Below, piece after piece: positions 52,365-61,030 of a DNA stretch of 64,000 nucleotides. The stretch comes from Leucobacter sp042726155 (GTDB lineage: Bacteria; Actinomycetota; Actinomycetes; Actinomycetales; Microbacteriaceae): the NCBI RefSeq assembly GCF_042726155.1, contig NZ_JBHXHV010000002.1:248001-312000 (forward strand), read 5' to 3'. Position numbers and translations under genes: made by a program. The notes under the pieces were generated by a model. The model was given only the letters and a program-made list of their open reading frames with translations. It did no database searches and had not been told where the DNA came from. Position 1 is the stretch's first letter; every line of letters begins with the position of its first letter.

Positions 52365-53496
52365 TGCGGTCAGTGAGCGCCGTCGAGAGCGGTTGCGCAA
52401 GGGTGAACCGAATCGCGGTCTGCGCGAGCTCCGGCGAGTACCCTAACGCGAGGAGCACGGGCGACGGTTCATCGGACCCCGCGGCGCACGCCGATCCAGA
52501 CGACACCGCGAGCCCGGCCGCATCGAGCGCGACGAGCATGGACTCGCCGCTCACACCGGCAATCACGAACGAAGCGTGCCCCGGCAACCGTTCATCACGG
52601 TGCCCGGTGAGTCGTGCGCCCGGCACCTCAGACAGCACCCGCGTGATCAACGCGTCTCGCGACTCCATGAGCGCGACCGCGCGCGTGCCGAGGTGCGCCT
52701 GCGCCGCGACTACCGCCGCTGCGAACCCTGCGACGCCGGCGACGTTTTCTGTGCCTGAGCGACGGCCACCCTCGTGCCCCCCGCCGTGCATCAGCGGCTC
52801 CAACCGCAGTCCCGCTCGCACGAGCAGCGCACCTGTGCCCTGCGGCCCACCGAACTTATGACCGGCGATGGTCATCGCATCGATGCCAGGCCCGGGCCAC
52901 GCAGCCCCGGCCTCGTCAGAAAACCGCACGGGCAGCGCTGCGGCCGCTTGCACGGCATCCGTGTGTACGAGGGCCCCCCGGGCGCGGGCAATCTCCGCGA
53001 TGCGCGGCAGATCCTGCACCGTGCCCACCTCGGCGTTGGCCAGTCCGACGGTCACAAGCGTGGTGTCGCCTCGCGTGAGCGCAGCGACCGAGGCGGGGTC
53101 CACGAGTCCGTCGCCGTCGACCTCTGCGATATCTACGGTGAACCCGAATACCCGCTCGAGGTACCGGCAGCTCTCGATGACAGACGGGTGTTCGATGGGC
53201 GTCGTCACGATGTGGCGACCGCGCGGGTTCGCGAGCGCGAGCCCTATCACGGCGAGGTTATTTGCCTCCGTGCCGCCAGAGGTGAACACGACGTCAGCGA
53301 GCCGTGCACCAAATGCGTCGGCGATCGAGCTCCGCGCGGCTTCGACCGTCGCCCGAGCAATGTGCCCTGCCTGGTGCACGCTTGAGGGGTTCGCCGCACC
53401 GGCGTCGAGCGCAGCGATCATCGCAGCGCGTGCTTCGGGCCTGAGCGGCGCGGTCGCAGCAGCGTCGAGATACCCTGTGGCCCCGTCCTCACTCAT
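52294..53496 (-). CDS. nadS: NifS-like cysteine desulfurase of the NAD operon (NadS)
   Basis: A 400-residue PLP-dependent cysteine desulfurase. The PLP lysine is in TIAGHKFGGPQGTGALL, the active-site cysteine in VSSGSACAAGSDEPS. Placed 9 bases after nadC, it likely supplies sulfur for the NadA iron-sulfur cluster, as for nadS in Corynebacterium. It is distinct from sufS at 46110 (class I versus class II). The convergent overlap with DUF4192 is unusual in length. Confidence 0.9.
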   Translation of the reverse strand: MSEDGATGYLDAAATAPLRPEARAAMIAALDAGAANPSSVHQAGHIARATVEAARSSIADAFGARLADVVFTSGGTEANNLAVIGLALANPRGRHIVTTPIEHPSVIESCRYLERVFGFTVDIAEVDGDGLVDPASVAALTRGDTTLVTVGLANAEVGTVQDLPRIAEIARARGALVHTDAVQAAAALPVRFSDEAGAAWPGPGIDAMTIAGHKFGGPQGTGALLVRAGLRLEPLMHGGGHEGGRRSGTENVAGVAGFAAAVVAAQAHLGTRAVALMESRDALITRVLSEVPGARLTGHRDERLPGHASFVIAGVSGESMLVALDAAGLAVSSGSACAAGSDEPSPVLLALGYSPELAQTAIRFTLAQPLSTALTDRIIAVLCAETAAADRRRGAGLRPR

Positions 53497-53505
53497 CGCC
53501 GTGCC

Positions 53506-54354
53506 TCAGTCAGCATCAAGTCCGAGATCCAGTGCACGCGCGCCGTGGGTCAGCTGCCCCACGGAGATGACGTCGACGCCCGATTCAGCGATCGCCGCAA
53601 CGGTGTTGAGGGTCACGCCTCCGCTCGCCTCCGCGACGACCCGTCCGGCGATGCGATCGACGGCGGTGGCGAGGTCGTCGGTGCTGAAGTTATCGAGCAG
53701 TACTCCGGTGACGTTCGAATCGAGTACGGCGTCGAGCTGGTCAAGACGATCGACCTCCACGATGATCGACGTTGTATGCCCGGCGCGCTCCCGAAGATGC
53801 TGCAGGGCAGCTGTCGTTGACGCCGGGTCTACGGCACCCAGCGCGGCAAGGTGGTTGTCCTTCACCATGATTGCGTCGGAGAGCCCGAACCGGTGGTTCG
53901 ACCCGCCGCCCACCCGCACGGCGTGCTTTTCCAGGGCTCGCAGCCCCGGTGTGGTCTTTCGAGTGTCGGCGATGCGCGCTGAAGTGTGCGCTACGGCGGC
54001 CACGAAGCGCGATGTCAGCGTCGCAATGCCACTCAAGCGCTGGGCGAAGTTCAGTGCGACGCGTTCCCCCGTCAACACACCGCGGGCCGGGCCGTTCACC
54101 CGTCCGAGCACTTCGCCCGCACGAAAGGCGGTGCCGTCGGCGACGAGCTCGGTGACGCGCACGCGCTCATCGACCTGGCGAAAGGTCTCCCGCACAATCT
54201 CCCCGCCCGCGAAGACCCCGTCTTCGCGGGCTATGATGCGAGTCGCCGTTTCGAGTTCCGATGGAATCGCGAGCTCGACCGTGAGGTCTCCCCAGGGTGC
54301 GTCTTCGATGAGGGCCGCGCGCACAACCGCTTCGATAGTGGGTCTGGTCAGCAT
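53506..54354 (-). CDS. nadC: Nicotinate-nucleotide diphosphorylase (quinolinate phosphoribosyltransferase)
   Basis: A 282-residue enzyme turning quinolinate and PRPP into nicotinate mononucleotide. Key stretches: EDAPWGDLTVE, NFAQRLSGIAT, DTRKTTPGLRALEKHAVRVGG, and EASGGVTLNTV near the end. The start at ATG 54354 lies inside the nadB end (7-base overlap), giving translational coupling. Normal family length. Confidence 0.97.
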   Translation of the reverse strand: MLTRPTIEAVVRAALIEDAPWGDLTVELAIPSELETATRIIAREDGVFAGGEIVRETFRQVDERVRVTELVADGTAFRAGEVLGRVNGPARGVLTGERVALNFAQRLSGIATLTSRFVAAVAHTSARIADTRKTTPGLRALEKHAVRVGGGSNHRFGLSDAIMVKDNHLAALGAVDPASTTAALQHLRERAGHTTSIIVEVDRLDQLDAVLDSNVTGVLLDNFSTDDLATAVDRIAGRVVAEASGGVTLNTVAAIAESGVDVISVGQLTHGARALDLGLDAD

Positions 54355-56093
54355 GCGGCAACGCTCCTCTGCTCGTTCGCGTGATGCGAGAGCCCACGCA
54401 TATCCACCTGCGCGGGCAGCACAGCACGCGACGCAATGTGAAACGCTCGCCGCCGGGCCTGCGCCGGGTCGGTATTCGGGTGATCCGAACGGAACTGCGC
54501 ACCCCGGGACTCGGTTCGTGCGGTCGCTGCGGCGCAAATCATGGCGGCGAGCGCCGCGCTACGCTCAGCACCAGCCTCGGAGCCGGTCCCAGCGCCTGGC
54601 TCCGTTCCGTGGCGTGAGCGGCCGTGCGAATTGCTGCCCAGATGAGCAAGGATCCTCGCGGCTGTCGCGAGCCCATCTCCGCTTCGTTCAATGCCCAGGT
54701 GCGCGCCGACGACGCCCGAGACCTCATCGGCGTGACCGACGGTCTTGGAGGCGAGATCAATTGAAGTCAATTCGCGAGCATCGGAGGCGAAGCCACAGCC
54801 GCCGCGCGCTTCGCCAGCCGGGAGTTCGATCGTGTCGGCGTCCCGCACGAGTCGTCGCATCCCGTTGCCTTCCAGTGCCCAGTCGCCGCGGTGCGGTTCG
54901 AAGGCGGTCGCTTGGCGGCCAGCTCGTGCGCCGAAGACGAGCCCCTCGAGCAGCGAATTCGACGCGAGCCGGTTGGCTCCGTGCACGCCGGTTGCGGCGA
55001 CCTCGCCGGCTACAAACAGTCCGGGATGGCTGGTGCGTCCCTGCAGATCGCTCGCGACGCCGCCCATCGTGTAGTGCGCGGCCGGAGCAACCGGCACGGG
55101 CTCAGTTCGCCAGTCGAGCCCGAGTTCGGCGAGGATCCGCGAAATTCCGGGGAATTCGCGCGCGAGCGCGCCAGCGCCGGCGTCGCGTTCGATCGCTGTG
55201 GCGTCGAGCCACACCTCCCTGTCGCCGCTGCGCTGCAGTGCGCGGTGCGTCTCGAGCGAGACAATGTCGCGCGGAGCAAGCTCGGCGAGCGGGTGCTTGC
55301 CGAGCATGTACCGCTCGCCGCTCGCATTCCGCAACACGGCTCCGGCTCCGCGCAGGGCCTCCGATATCAAAAATCCGCGGGCGCCGTCTGGGCCTCCCAC
55401 GAGCACCGTGGGGTGAAACTGCACGAATTCCAAGTCGGCCACAAGCGCCCCAGCGCGCGCGGCGAGCACGACTCCAGCACCGCGCGCCGCCGGATGGTTC
55501 GAACTCACCGGGTAGAGGGAAGCGTATCCGCCCGTCGCCAGCACAACGGCGTCCGCACGCAGCTCGGAGTGGCACCCCGTCGCATCGCGCACAATCGCTC
55601 CGCGCACGACACCTCCGGCGACGAGCAACTGCTCGACACTCGTACCCTCGATCAGGGTCAGCGCATTCCCCGCTGCGGCCAAGCTCTGCACTCGGTCGAC
55701 GAGATAGGCGTGCAGTGCGGCACCCGTGCGGTCGCCTCCGGCGTGGACGATGCGTGCGCGGCCGTGCGCCGCCTCGAGTCCGAGCGACACGGAGCCGTCG
55801 GCGTCGCGGTCGGCCGGGAAGCCGTCAGCGAGCATGGTGCGCACGATTCGGGCCCCGTCGCGCACCAGAGCCGCTGCAGCAACCGGGTCGGTGAGACCCG
55901 CACCCGCCACCAGAGTGTCGGCCAGATGATCGGCCTCGCGATCCTGCGCTCCGATGGCCGCCGCAATTCCGCCCTGCGCGAGCGGGGTATTGCCGAATGG
56001 CCCCGGGGTCACGAGCACCGCCTCACCGCCGTGACGCACCGCGGTGAGCGCCGCCGACATTCCGGCGACACCCGATCCGATGACCAGGATCAT
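54348..56093 (-). CDS. nadB: L-aspartate oxidase
   Basis: A 581-residue flavoprotein that oxidises aspartate to iminoaspartate for quinolinate synthesis. It starts directly with the FAD loop VIGSGVAGMSAAL; TPLAQGGIAAAIG, VQFHPTVLVG, and APAAHYTMGGV with HGANRLASNSLLEGLVFG follow. The ATG at 56093 overlaps the nadA stop (ATGA). The C-terminal helical part is longer and more Gly/Ala-rich than usual. Confidence 0.96.
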   Translation of the reverse strand: MILVIGSGVAGMSAALTAVRHGGEAVLVTPGPFGNTPLAQGGIAAAIGAQDREADHLADTLVAGAGLTDPVAAAALVRDGARIVRTMLADGFPADRDADGSVSLGLEAAHGRARIVHAGGDRTGAALHAYLVDRVQSLAAAGNALTLIEGTSVEQLLVAGGVVRGAIVRDATGCHSELRADAVVLATGGYASLYPVSSNHPAARGAGVVLAARAGALVADLEFVQFHPTVLVGGPDGARGFLISEALRGAGAVLRNASGERYMLGKHPLAELAPRDIVSLETHRALQRSGDREVWLDATAIERDAGAGALAREFPGISRILAELGLDWRTEPVPVAPAAHYTMGGVASDLQGRTSHPGLFVAGEVAATGVHGANRLASNSLLEGLVFGARAGRQATAFEPHRGDWALEGNGMRRLVRDADTIELPAGEARGGCGFASDARELTSIDLASKTVGHADEVSGVVGAHLGIERSGDGLATAARILAHLGSNSHGRSRHGTEPGAGTGSEAGAERSAALAAMICAAATARTESRGAQFRSDHPNTDPAQARRRAFHIASRAVLPAQVDMRGLSHHANEQRSVAAC

Positions 56094-57436
56094 GGCTTCG
56101 CCGCCAGCATGCGTTCGAGGGCAACACGCGAGTCTCCTGCGACCGACTCCGGCACGGTGATCCGGTTCGGGTGTTGACCCGCGAGCAACGATTCGAGCGT
56201 CCAGGCAAGGTATGCGGGGTGTATCCGGTACATCGTCGAACACGGGCACACCACCGGATCGAGGCAGAAGATCGTGAGGTCGGGGTGCTGCTGTTGCAGC
56301 CGGTTGACGAGGTTGATTTCAGTGCCAACCGCGATGACGCTGCCGGGCTCCGCGGCCTCAATTTCACGACGAATGTACTCCGTCGAACCGGCGCCGTCGG
56401 CGGCTTCAACCACCGCGGCCGGGCACTCGGGGTGCACGATCACCCGCACACCGGGGTACTCGGCACGGGCGCGCTCGATCTGGGCAACCGTGAAGCGCTT
56501 GTGCACCGAGCAAAAGCCGTTCCACAGGATCACTCTGGAGTCGCGCAGCTTCTGCTCGGTGTGCCCGCCGAGCGGCAGGTGGGGGCGCCAGAGCGCCATC
56601 TCATCCTCGCCGATGCCCATCGCCTTGGCGGTGTTGCGCCCTAGGTGCTGGTCGGGGAAGAACACGACGCGCTGACCCCGCTCGAAGGCCCACTCGAGCA
56701 CGGTGCGCGCGTTCGACGAGGTGCAGACGATGCCACCGTTGCGGCCGCAGAACGCTTTGATTGCCGCGGAGGAATTCATGTACGTGACCGGGATCACGGC
56801 CTGCCGCCCGTCGGCGGTCGTTTCACCCAGCGTCGAGGTGAGTTCGCGCCAGCACGCCTCGACCTGGTCGATCGTGGCCATGTCCGCCATCGAGCAGCCT
56901 GCCGCAAGATTCGGCAGAATCACGGCCTGGTCGGGGCCAGAGAGAATGTCGGCGGTTTCGGCCATGAAGTGCACGCCGCAGAACACGAACGCCTCGGCCT
57001 CGGGGCTCGCCTTCGCGGCTTGCGCGAGCATGAACGAGTCCCCGACGAAGTCAGCGTAACGTACGATCTCGTCGCGCTGATAGAAGTGGCCCAGAATCTG
57101 CACGCGACCGCCGAGCGCCTCGCGGGCCGCAGTGATCCAGGCGTCGAGTTGTTCATCGCTCGCCTCCGTGTAGCGCACGGGCAGCGGGCCCTGGCGCGGC
57201 GCGTCACCCGGAATCTGGTCAACCGTCGAAGCGCCCGGGCCGTACCCCGGCTCGCGGTCGATCTGCCACGGATCCTGCGAGAGACCCGAGTCGCAGCTCG
57301 ACGCCCCGGTTGCCCGGAGCGCAATGGGGCGACGCGATGCTCGGGGTCGATCTGTTCCACGGGCGGGCGCGGGATCGCCCCCCACCGCCTGTTCGCGCTC
57401 CGCTGCTCCGCGGATGAGTTCGTGCACGCTGGTCAT
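56090..57436 (-). CDS. nadA: Quinolinate synthase A
   Basis: A 448-residue iron-sulfur enzyme condensing iminoaspartate with dihydroxyacetone phosphate. Cluster cysteines are in FVFCGVHFMAETAD, VIVHPECP and DPVVCPCSTMYRIHP. An N-terminal extension of about 90 residues rich in Arg/Pro/Gly precedes the conserved AREALGGRVQILGHFYQRDE. Long forms are usual in actinobacteria. It overlaps nrtR (ATGA) and nadB (ATGA). Confidence 0.97.
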   Translation of the reverse strand: MTSVHELIRGAAEREQAVGGDPAPARGTDRPRASRRPIALRATGASSCDSGLSQDPWQIDREPGYGPGASTVDQIPGDAPRQGPLPVRYTEASDEQLDAWITAAREALGGRVQILGHFYQRDEIVRYADFVGDSFMLAQAAKASPEAEAFVFCGVHFMAETADILSGPDQAVILPNLAAGCSMADMATIDQVEACWRELTSTLGETTADGRQAVIPVTYMNSSAAIKAFCGRNGGIVCTSSNARTVLEWAFERGQRVVFFPDQHLGRNTAKAMGIGEDEMALWRPHLPLGGHTEQKLRDSRVILWNGFCSVHKRFTVAQIERARAEYPGVRVIVHPECPAAVVEAADGAGSTEYIRREIEAAEPGSVIAVGTEINLVNRLQQQHPDLTIFCLDPVVCPCSTMYRIHPAYLAWTLESLLAGQHPNRITVPESVAGDSRVALERMLAAKP

Positions 57437-58341
57437 GATGACCTCCTGGGTTGCGCTAGATCGCTTGGAACATCGGATGTCGTGTCGCCCGCGAAGCGGT
57501 ACAGACGGGCGGGGCGGTGAGGGGTGCCGATCTCACGTTCACCCGTGTCCACGAGCGAGCCCTGCGCGAGCGCCTGCCGCCTGAAGTTCGCGGGGTCGAG
57601 CGCAGAGCCGAGTACCGCCTCGTAGACCGCCCGAAGTTGACCGAGCGTGAACGTCGGTCCGAGAAAGCGATGAGCGACGGCCGCGTACTCCGTCTTGCTG
57701 CGCAGGCGGGCCAGCGCGTAGGCGACGATCTCCGCGTGATCGAACGCGAGGGCGGGAAGGCGGTCCGCTGAACACCACGCCACGTTCGGATCGGCGGCGG
57801 TCTCTGCGGTGGCGGTGCCTGCACCGGCGCCCACGTCATCATGCAGAACCGCGGGCGTGGCATCGTCCCAGCGTCGCACCGGCGCTGATCCGGCATCGCT
57901 CGCCGCGTGAGCCGCACCATCGCCCGCCGGTCCCAGCGGCGCCCCCGCCAAATCGGCCTCCCCAAGCATTGCCCAGTATGCGATCGTCACGAGCCGCTGT
58001 GCGTCGGCCGAGCGCTCCACGCCGCCGAACGCATACAGCTGTTCGAGGTATCCGGGAGTCCGCAGGGCCGCGGCGCGAATCGAGCGCAGCGCCGTGTCGG
58101 TGAGAGTTTCATTCCACCGAGTCGGGCCACCGGGTAGCGCCCACTGGCCGCGAAACGGCGCACGCGTGCGGCGCACGAGCGGCAACCACAGGGTCGGGCC
58201 CGTGACCGAATGTTCGCCTGCGGACGATGAATCAAGCTCGAACGCGCCCATCGGGGGCCGCAGCGCAAAAGCCACCGTCGACACTGCGACAGCGGGCGGC
58301 AGGTACTGCCGTACACTCACGCTCGCATCCGAGAAGCTCAC
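57433..58341 (-). CDS. nrtR: NrtR-type Nudix regulator of NAD synthesis
   Basis: A 302-residue regulator: an N-terminal Nudix-like domain (about 15-190), then a winged-helix domain (about 205-300, FLGPTFTLGQLRAVYEAVLG). The Nudix box is degenerate: GGPTRWNETLTDTALRSIRA lacks the catalytic REUXEE glutamates, as expected for the regulatory NrtR class that senses ADP-ribose or NAD. The GTG start at 58341 has AGAGG upstream. It heads nrtR-nadABC-nadS, like ndnR in Corynebacterium. A linker of about 50 residues (Gly/Ala-rich) interrupts the domain. Confidence 0.9.
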   Translation of the reverse strand: MSFSDASVSVRQYLPPAVAVSTVAFALRPPMGAFELDSSSAGEHSVTGPTLWLPLVRRTRAPFRGQWALPGGPTRWNETLTDTALRSIRAAALRTPGYLEQLYAFGGVERSADAQRLVTIAYWAMLGEADLAGAPLGPAGDGAAHAASDAGSAPVRRWDDATPAVLHDDVGAGAGTATAETAADPNVAWCSADRLPALAFDHAEIVAYALARLRSKTEYAAVAHRFLGPTFTLGQLRAVYEAVLGSALDPANFRRQALAQGSLVDTGEREIGTPHRPARLYRFAGDTTSDVPSDLAQPRRSS

Positions 58342-58381
58342 CGTAGCACCTCTTTTTGCCTTACGCTGCTTAAGATTTCAG

Positions 58382-58402
58382 TTATGGTCAAACTGACCTT
58401 AA
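58382..58402. promoter_or_regulatory. 21-bp palindrome, candidate NrtR operator
   Basis: TTATGGTCA-AAC-TGACCTTAA is symmetric except at one paired position, with a perfect GGTCA/TGACC core (58386..58398). It lies 41 bases upstream of nrtR and overlaps a possible -35 (TTGACC on the minus strand). Position and symmetry fit the autoregulatory site known for NrtR/NdnR-controlled NAD operons. Confidence 0.7.
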
Positions 58403-58661
58403 GTAGCATATGCCCTGGGACGCGGCTGTCAAGCTCGGGTTCGCCGATATCCACAAGACAAAGAAATTTGCGGTTAGGCCTCGCGTGATGCCAAACGGTG
58501 GGATAAGCTCAACGGGTAAGACCAGTAATGCCGAACGTAGGGATTCTCCAGCACGTTTTATTTGCCGCGAACACGCGGCACGCTACCAGTCTCCACGTCG
58601 GCGCCGTCGCCGTGGCACCCCGGCCGCTTCAGCGGCCAGCAACACAAGAAGGAAATACAGT
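58403..58661 (+). promoter_or_regulatory. Leader region of the cold-shock gene
   Basis: No gene is visible in these 259 bases. They hold the csp promoter and a structured leader: GCCGCG/CGCGGC around AACA (58564..58579) and GGCCGC/GCGGCC around TTCA (58622..58637), the second just before the AAGAAGGA ribosome binding site. Long structured leaders are usual for cold-shock mRNAs. Confidence 0.5.
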
Positions 58662-58865
58662 ATGGCCACCGGCACCGTTAAATGGTTCAACTCGGAAAAG
58701 GGCTTCGGCTTCATCACCCCCGACGACGGAGCATCCGACGTCTTCGCGCACTTCAGCGCAATCTCGGGTAACGGCCGTCGCGACCTGTTCGAAGAGCAGC
58801 GCGTCGAGTTTGACGTCGAGCAGGGCCCCAAGGGCCTGCAGGCAAGCAACATCCGCGCACTCTAA
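58662..58865 (+). CDS. Cold-shock protein
   Basis: A 67-residue single cold-shock domain that binds single-stranded RNA/DNA. MATGTVKWFNSEKGFGFI contains RNP1 (about residues 13-18) and VFAHFSAI contains RNP2 (about 27-34). Full family length, closest to actinobacterial CspA. The open frame extends upstream, but AAGAAGGA and the conserved N-terminus fix ATG 58662. A rho-independent terminator follows. Confidence 0.96.
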   Translation: MATGTVKWFNSEKGFGFITPDDGASDVFAHFSAISGNGRRDLFEEQRVEFDVEQGPKGLQASNIRAL

Positions 58866-58879
58866 GTCGCGCAACTCAA

Positions 58880-58914
58880 CGAGGTGCAGGGCGAAAGCCT
58901 TGCACCTCGTTTTT
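58880..58914 (+). terminator. Rho-independent terminator of the cold-shock gene
   Basis: CGAGGTGCA and TGCACCTCG pair, with an inner GGC/GCC and a GAAA loop, followed by TTTTT. It is 15 bases after the stop codon and is the only classic T-tailed terminator I find in the window. Confidence 0.92.
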
Positions 58915-58994
58915 GTATGTTCTGCACACCTGACTCGATTTGCGTTGAGAGCATCGCTACATTCGGATCACACTGACCCTGACACGGGAGCCGC

Positions 58995-61022
58995 ATGTCG
59001 ACGCTGACGTACCCGAATCTGTTTTCGCCCCTCTCACTGGGCAGCATTACCCTGCCGAACCGCATCATCATGGGCTCAATGCATATCGGCCTCGAGGAGG
59101 CTCTCGGTGGCTTCGATCGCCTCGCGGCGTTCTACCGTGAGCGCGTCGTCGGCGGCGCTTCACTCATTGTGACCGGCGGGGTCTCCCCCAACGTCGAGGG
59201 ACGCCTCACCGAGGGTGCGGCCACGCTCGCGTCAGAGACCGACATCGCCAATCACCGCATCGTGACGGACGCCGTGCACGACGCCGGCGGGTACGTCGTA
59301 CTGCAGATTCTGCACGCCGGCCGATACGGTGCCCACGGCAACATCGTCGCGCCAAGCCCGCTCCGTGCCCCGATCTCCCCGCTCACGCCGCGCGAACTCG
59401 ACGAGGGCGACATCGAACGCACGATTACCGACTTCGCACACACCGCGAAGCTCGCGCGCATCGCCGGCTATGACGGCGTCGAAATCATGGGCTCTGAGGG
59501 GTACCTCATCAATGAGTTTGTCGCCCCCCACACCAATCACCGCACCGACGGTTGGGGCGGTGACGCCGAGCGCCGAGGACGTCTCCCAGTCGAGATTGTG
59601 CGGCGCGTTCGCGCCGCCCTCGGAGACGACGGGTTACTCATCTATCGGCTCTCCATGCTGGATCTTGTGCCCGATGGCTCGACCCTCGACGAGGTCGTCG
59701 AGCTTGCCCGCCGCGTCGAGGCCGCCGGCGCGGATCTCATCAATACCGGGATCGGCTGGCACGAGGCGCGCATCCCCACGATCGCGAGCTCAGTACCGCG
59801 CGGAGCATTCACGTGGGTGACGCGCCGCATCATGGGAGCCGTATCTATCCCGCTCATCACGACGAACCGCATCAATACGCCGGAGAGTGCCGAGGCCATT
59901 CTCGCCGACGGCCGCGCAGACATGGTCTCGCTCGCTCGCCCGTTTCTCGCCGACCCCGCATTCGTCGCGAAGGCGGCGGCGGGCACCCCCGAACGTATCA
60001 ACACCTGCATCGGCTGCAATCAGGCGTGCCTCGACCACACCTTTGCCGGCAAGACCGCGTCGTGCCTCGTAAATCCGCGCGCGGGTCACGAGACTGACTT
60101 GATCATCGCGCCCGCGCTAGACCGCAAGCGCATCGCGGTCGTCGGTTCGGGGCCCGCGGGCCTCTCCTGCGCGACCACGGCGGCATCGCGAGGTCACGAC
60201 GTCACCCTTTTCGAGGCGAGTGACCGTATCGGCGGCCAGTTGAACGTGGCGTTGCAGGTGCCAGGAAAGAACGAGTTTCGCGAGACGCTGCGCTACTTCG
60301 CGGTGCGGATCGCCGAGACCGGTGTTACCCTCCGCCTCGGCGAGCGGGTCGACGCGGGAGCGCTCATCACCGAAGGATTCGACGAGATCGTGCTCGCGAC
60401 CGGCGTACTGCCGAGGCGGCCAGAGATCGACGGCCTCGACCACCCGAGCGTCGTCGGGTATCTCGATGTGCTGCGCGACAAGGCTCCGGTGGGCAAGCGG
60501 GTCGCGATCCTCGGTGCCGGCGGCATCGGTTTCGATGTGGCCGAATTTCTCACGGCGACGAGCGACGAAGATCCAGAGGACGTCGCGGGCTTTCTCGCCC
60601 ACTGGGGCGTCGACGCCGAGTACCGGCGGGCCGGCGGGCTGACCGCCGCCATCGAGGAGCAGCCCGCTCGATCCGTCGTGATGCTGCAGCGCAAGGCGGG
60701 CAAACTCGGCGCGGGGCTGGGCAAGACGACCGGCTGGATCCATCGCACCGAACTCGCACGCCGCGGCGTGCGCATGGTGCCGGCAGCGGAGTATCGCGCC
60801 ATCGATGATGCCGGCCTGCACATCGGGATCGACGGCGAGGCCGTGACGCTCGAGGTCGACACGGTCGTGCTCTGCACCGGGCAGGATCCGTCGCGCGACC
60901 TGTTCGATGATCTCGAGCGTCTCGGGGCCGCAGCCCACCTGATCGGCGGGGCAGACATCGCAGCCGAGCTCGACGCGAAGCGCGCCATTGACCAGGGCAC
61001 GCGACTCGCGGCTCGATTGTAA
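58995..61022 (+). CDS. FadH-like NADPH-dependent 2,4-dienoyl-CoA reductase / enoate reductase
   Basis: A 675-residue flavoenzyme. An Old-Yellow-Enzyme TIM barrel (about 5-335) binds FMN. The 4Fe-4S cysteines lie in CIGCNQACLDHTF and SCLVNP. A FAD/NADPH two-dinucleotide-binding part (about 375-675) has VVGSGPAGLSCATTA and AILGAGGIGFDVAEF. It reduces activated C=C bonds, e.g. in unsaturated fatty acid oxidation. GGGAG precedes the ATG. It is followed 8 bases later by an M20 peptidase and then a transporter, so a specific catabolic role is likely. Confidence 0.9.
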   Translation: MSTLTYPNLFSPLSLGSITLPNRIIMGSMHIGLEEALGGFDRLAAFYRERVVGGASLIVTGGVSPNVEGRLTEGAATLASETDIANHRIVTDAVHDAGGYVVLQILHAGRYGAHGNIVAPSPLRAPISPLTPRELDEGDIERTITDFAHTAKLARIAGYDGVEIMGSEGYLINEFVAPHTNHRTDGWGGDAERRGRLPVEIVRRVRAALGDDGLLIYRLSMLDLVPDGSTLDEVVELARRVEAAGADLINTGIGWHEARIPTIASSVPRGAFTWVTRRIMGAVSIPLITTNRINTPESAEAILADGRADMVSLARPFLADPAFVAKAAAGTPERINTCIGCNQACLDHTFAGKTASCLVNPRAGHETDLIIAPALDRKRIAVVGSGPAGLSCATTAASRGHDVTLFEASDRIGGQLNVALQVPGKNEFRETLRYFAVRIAETGVTLRLGERVDAGALITEGFDEIVLATGVLPRRPEIDGLDHPSVVGYLDVLRDKAPVGKRVAILGAGGIGFDVAEFLTATSDEDPEDVAGFLAHWGVDAEYRRAGGLTAAIEEQPARSVVMLQRKAGKLGAGLGKTTGWIHRTELARRGVRMVPAAEYRAIDDAGLHIGIDGEAVTLEVDTVVLCTGQDPSRDLFDDLERLGAAAHLIGGADIAAELDAKRAIDQGTRLAARL

Positions 61023-61030
61023 AGGAAGCC

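Noticed and set aside
52868..55894. Open frame of 1008 residues on the + strand
   Set aside because: It lies opposite nadS, nadC and nadB, whose proteins match known families throughout. Its composition is Arg/Ser/Ala-rich, as expected for an antisense frame in GC-rich DNA.
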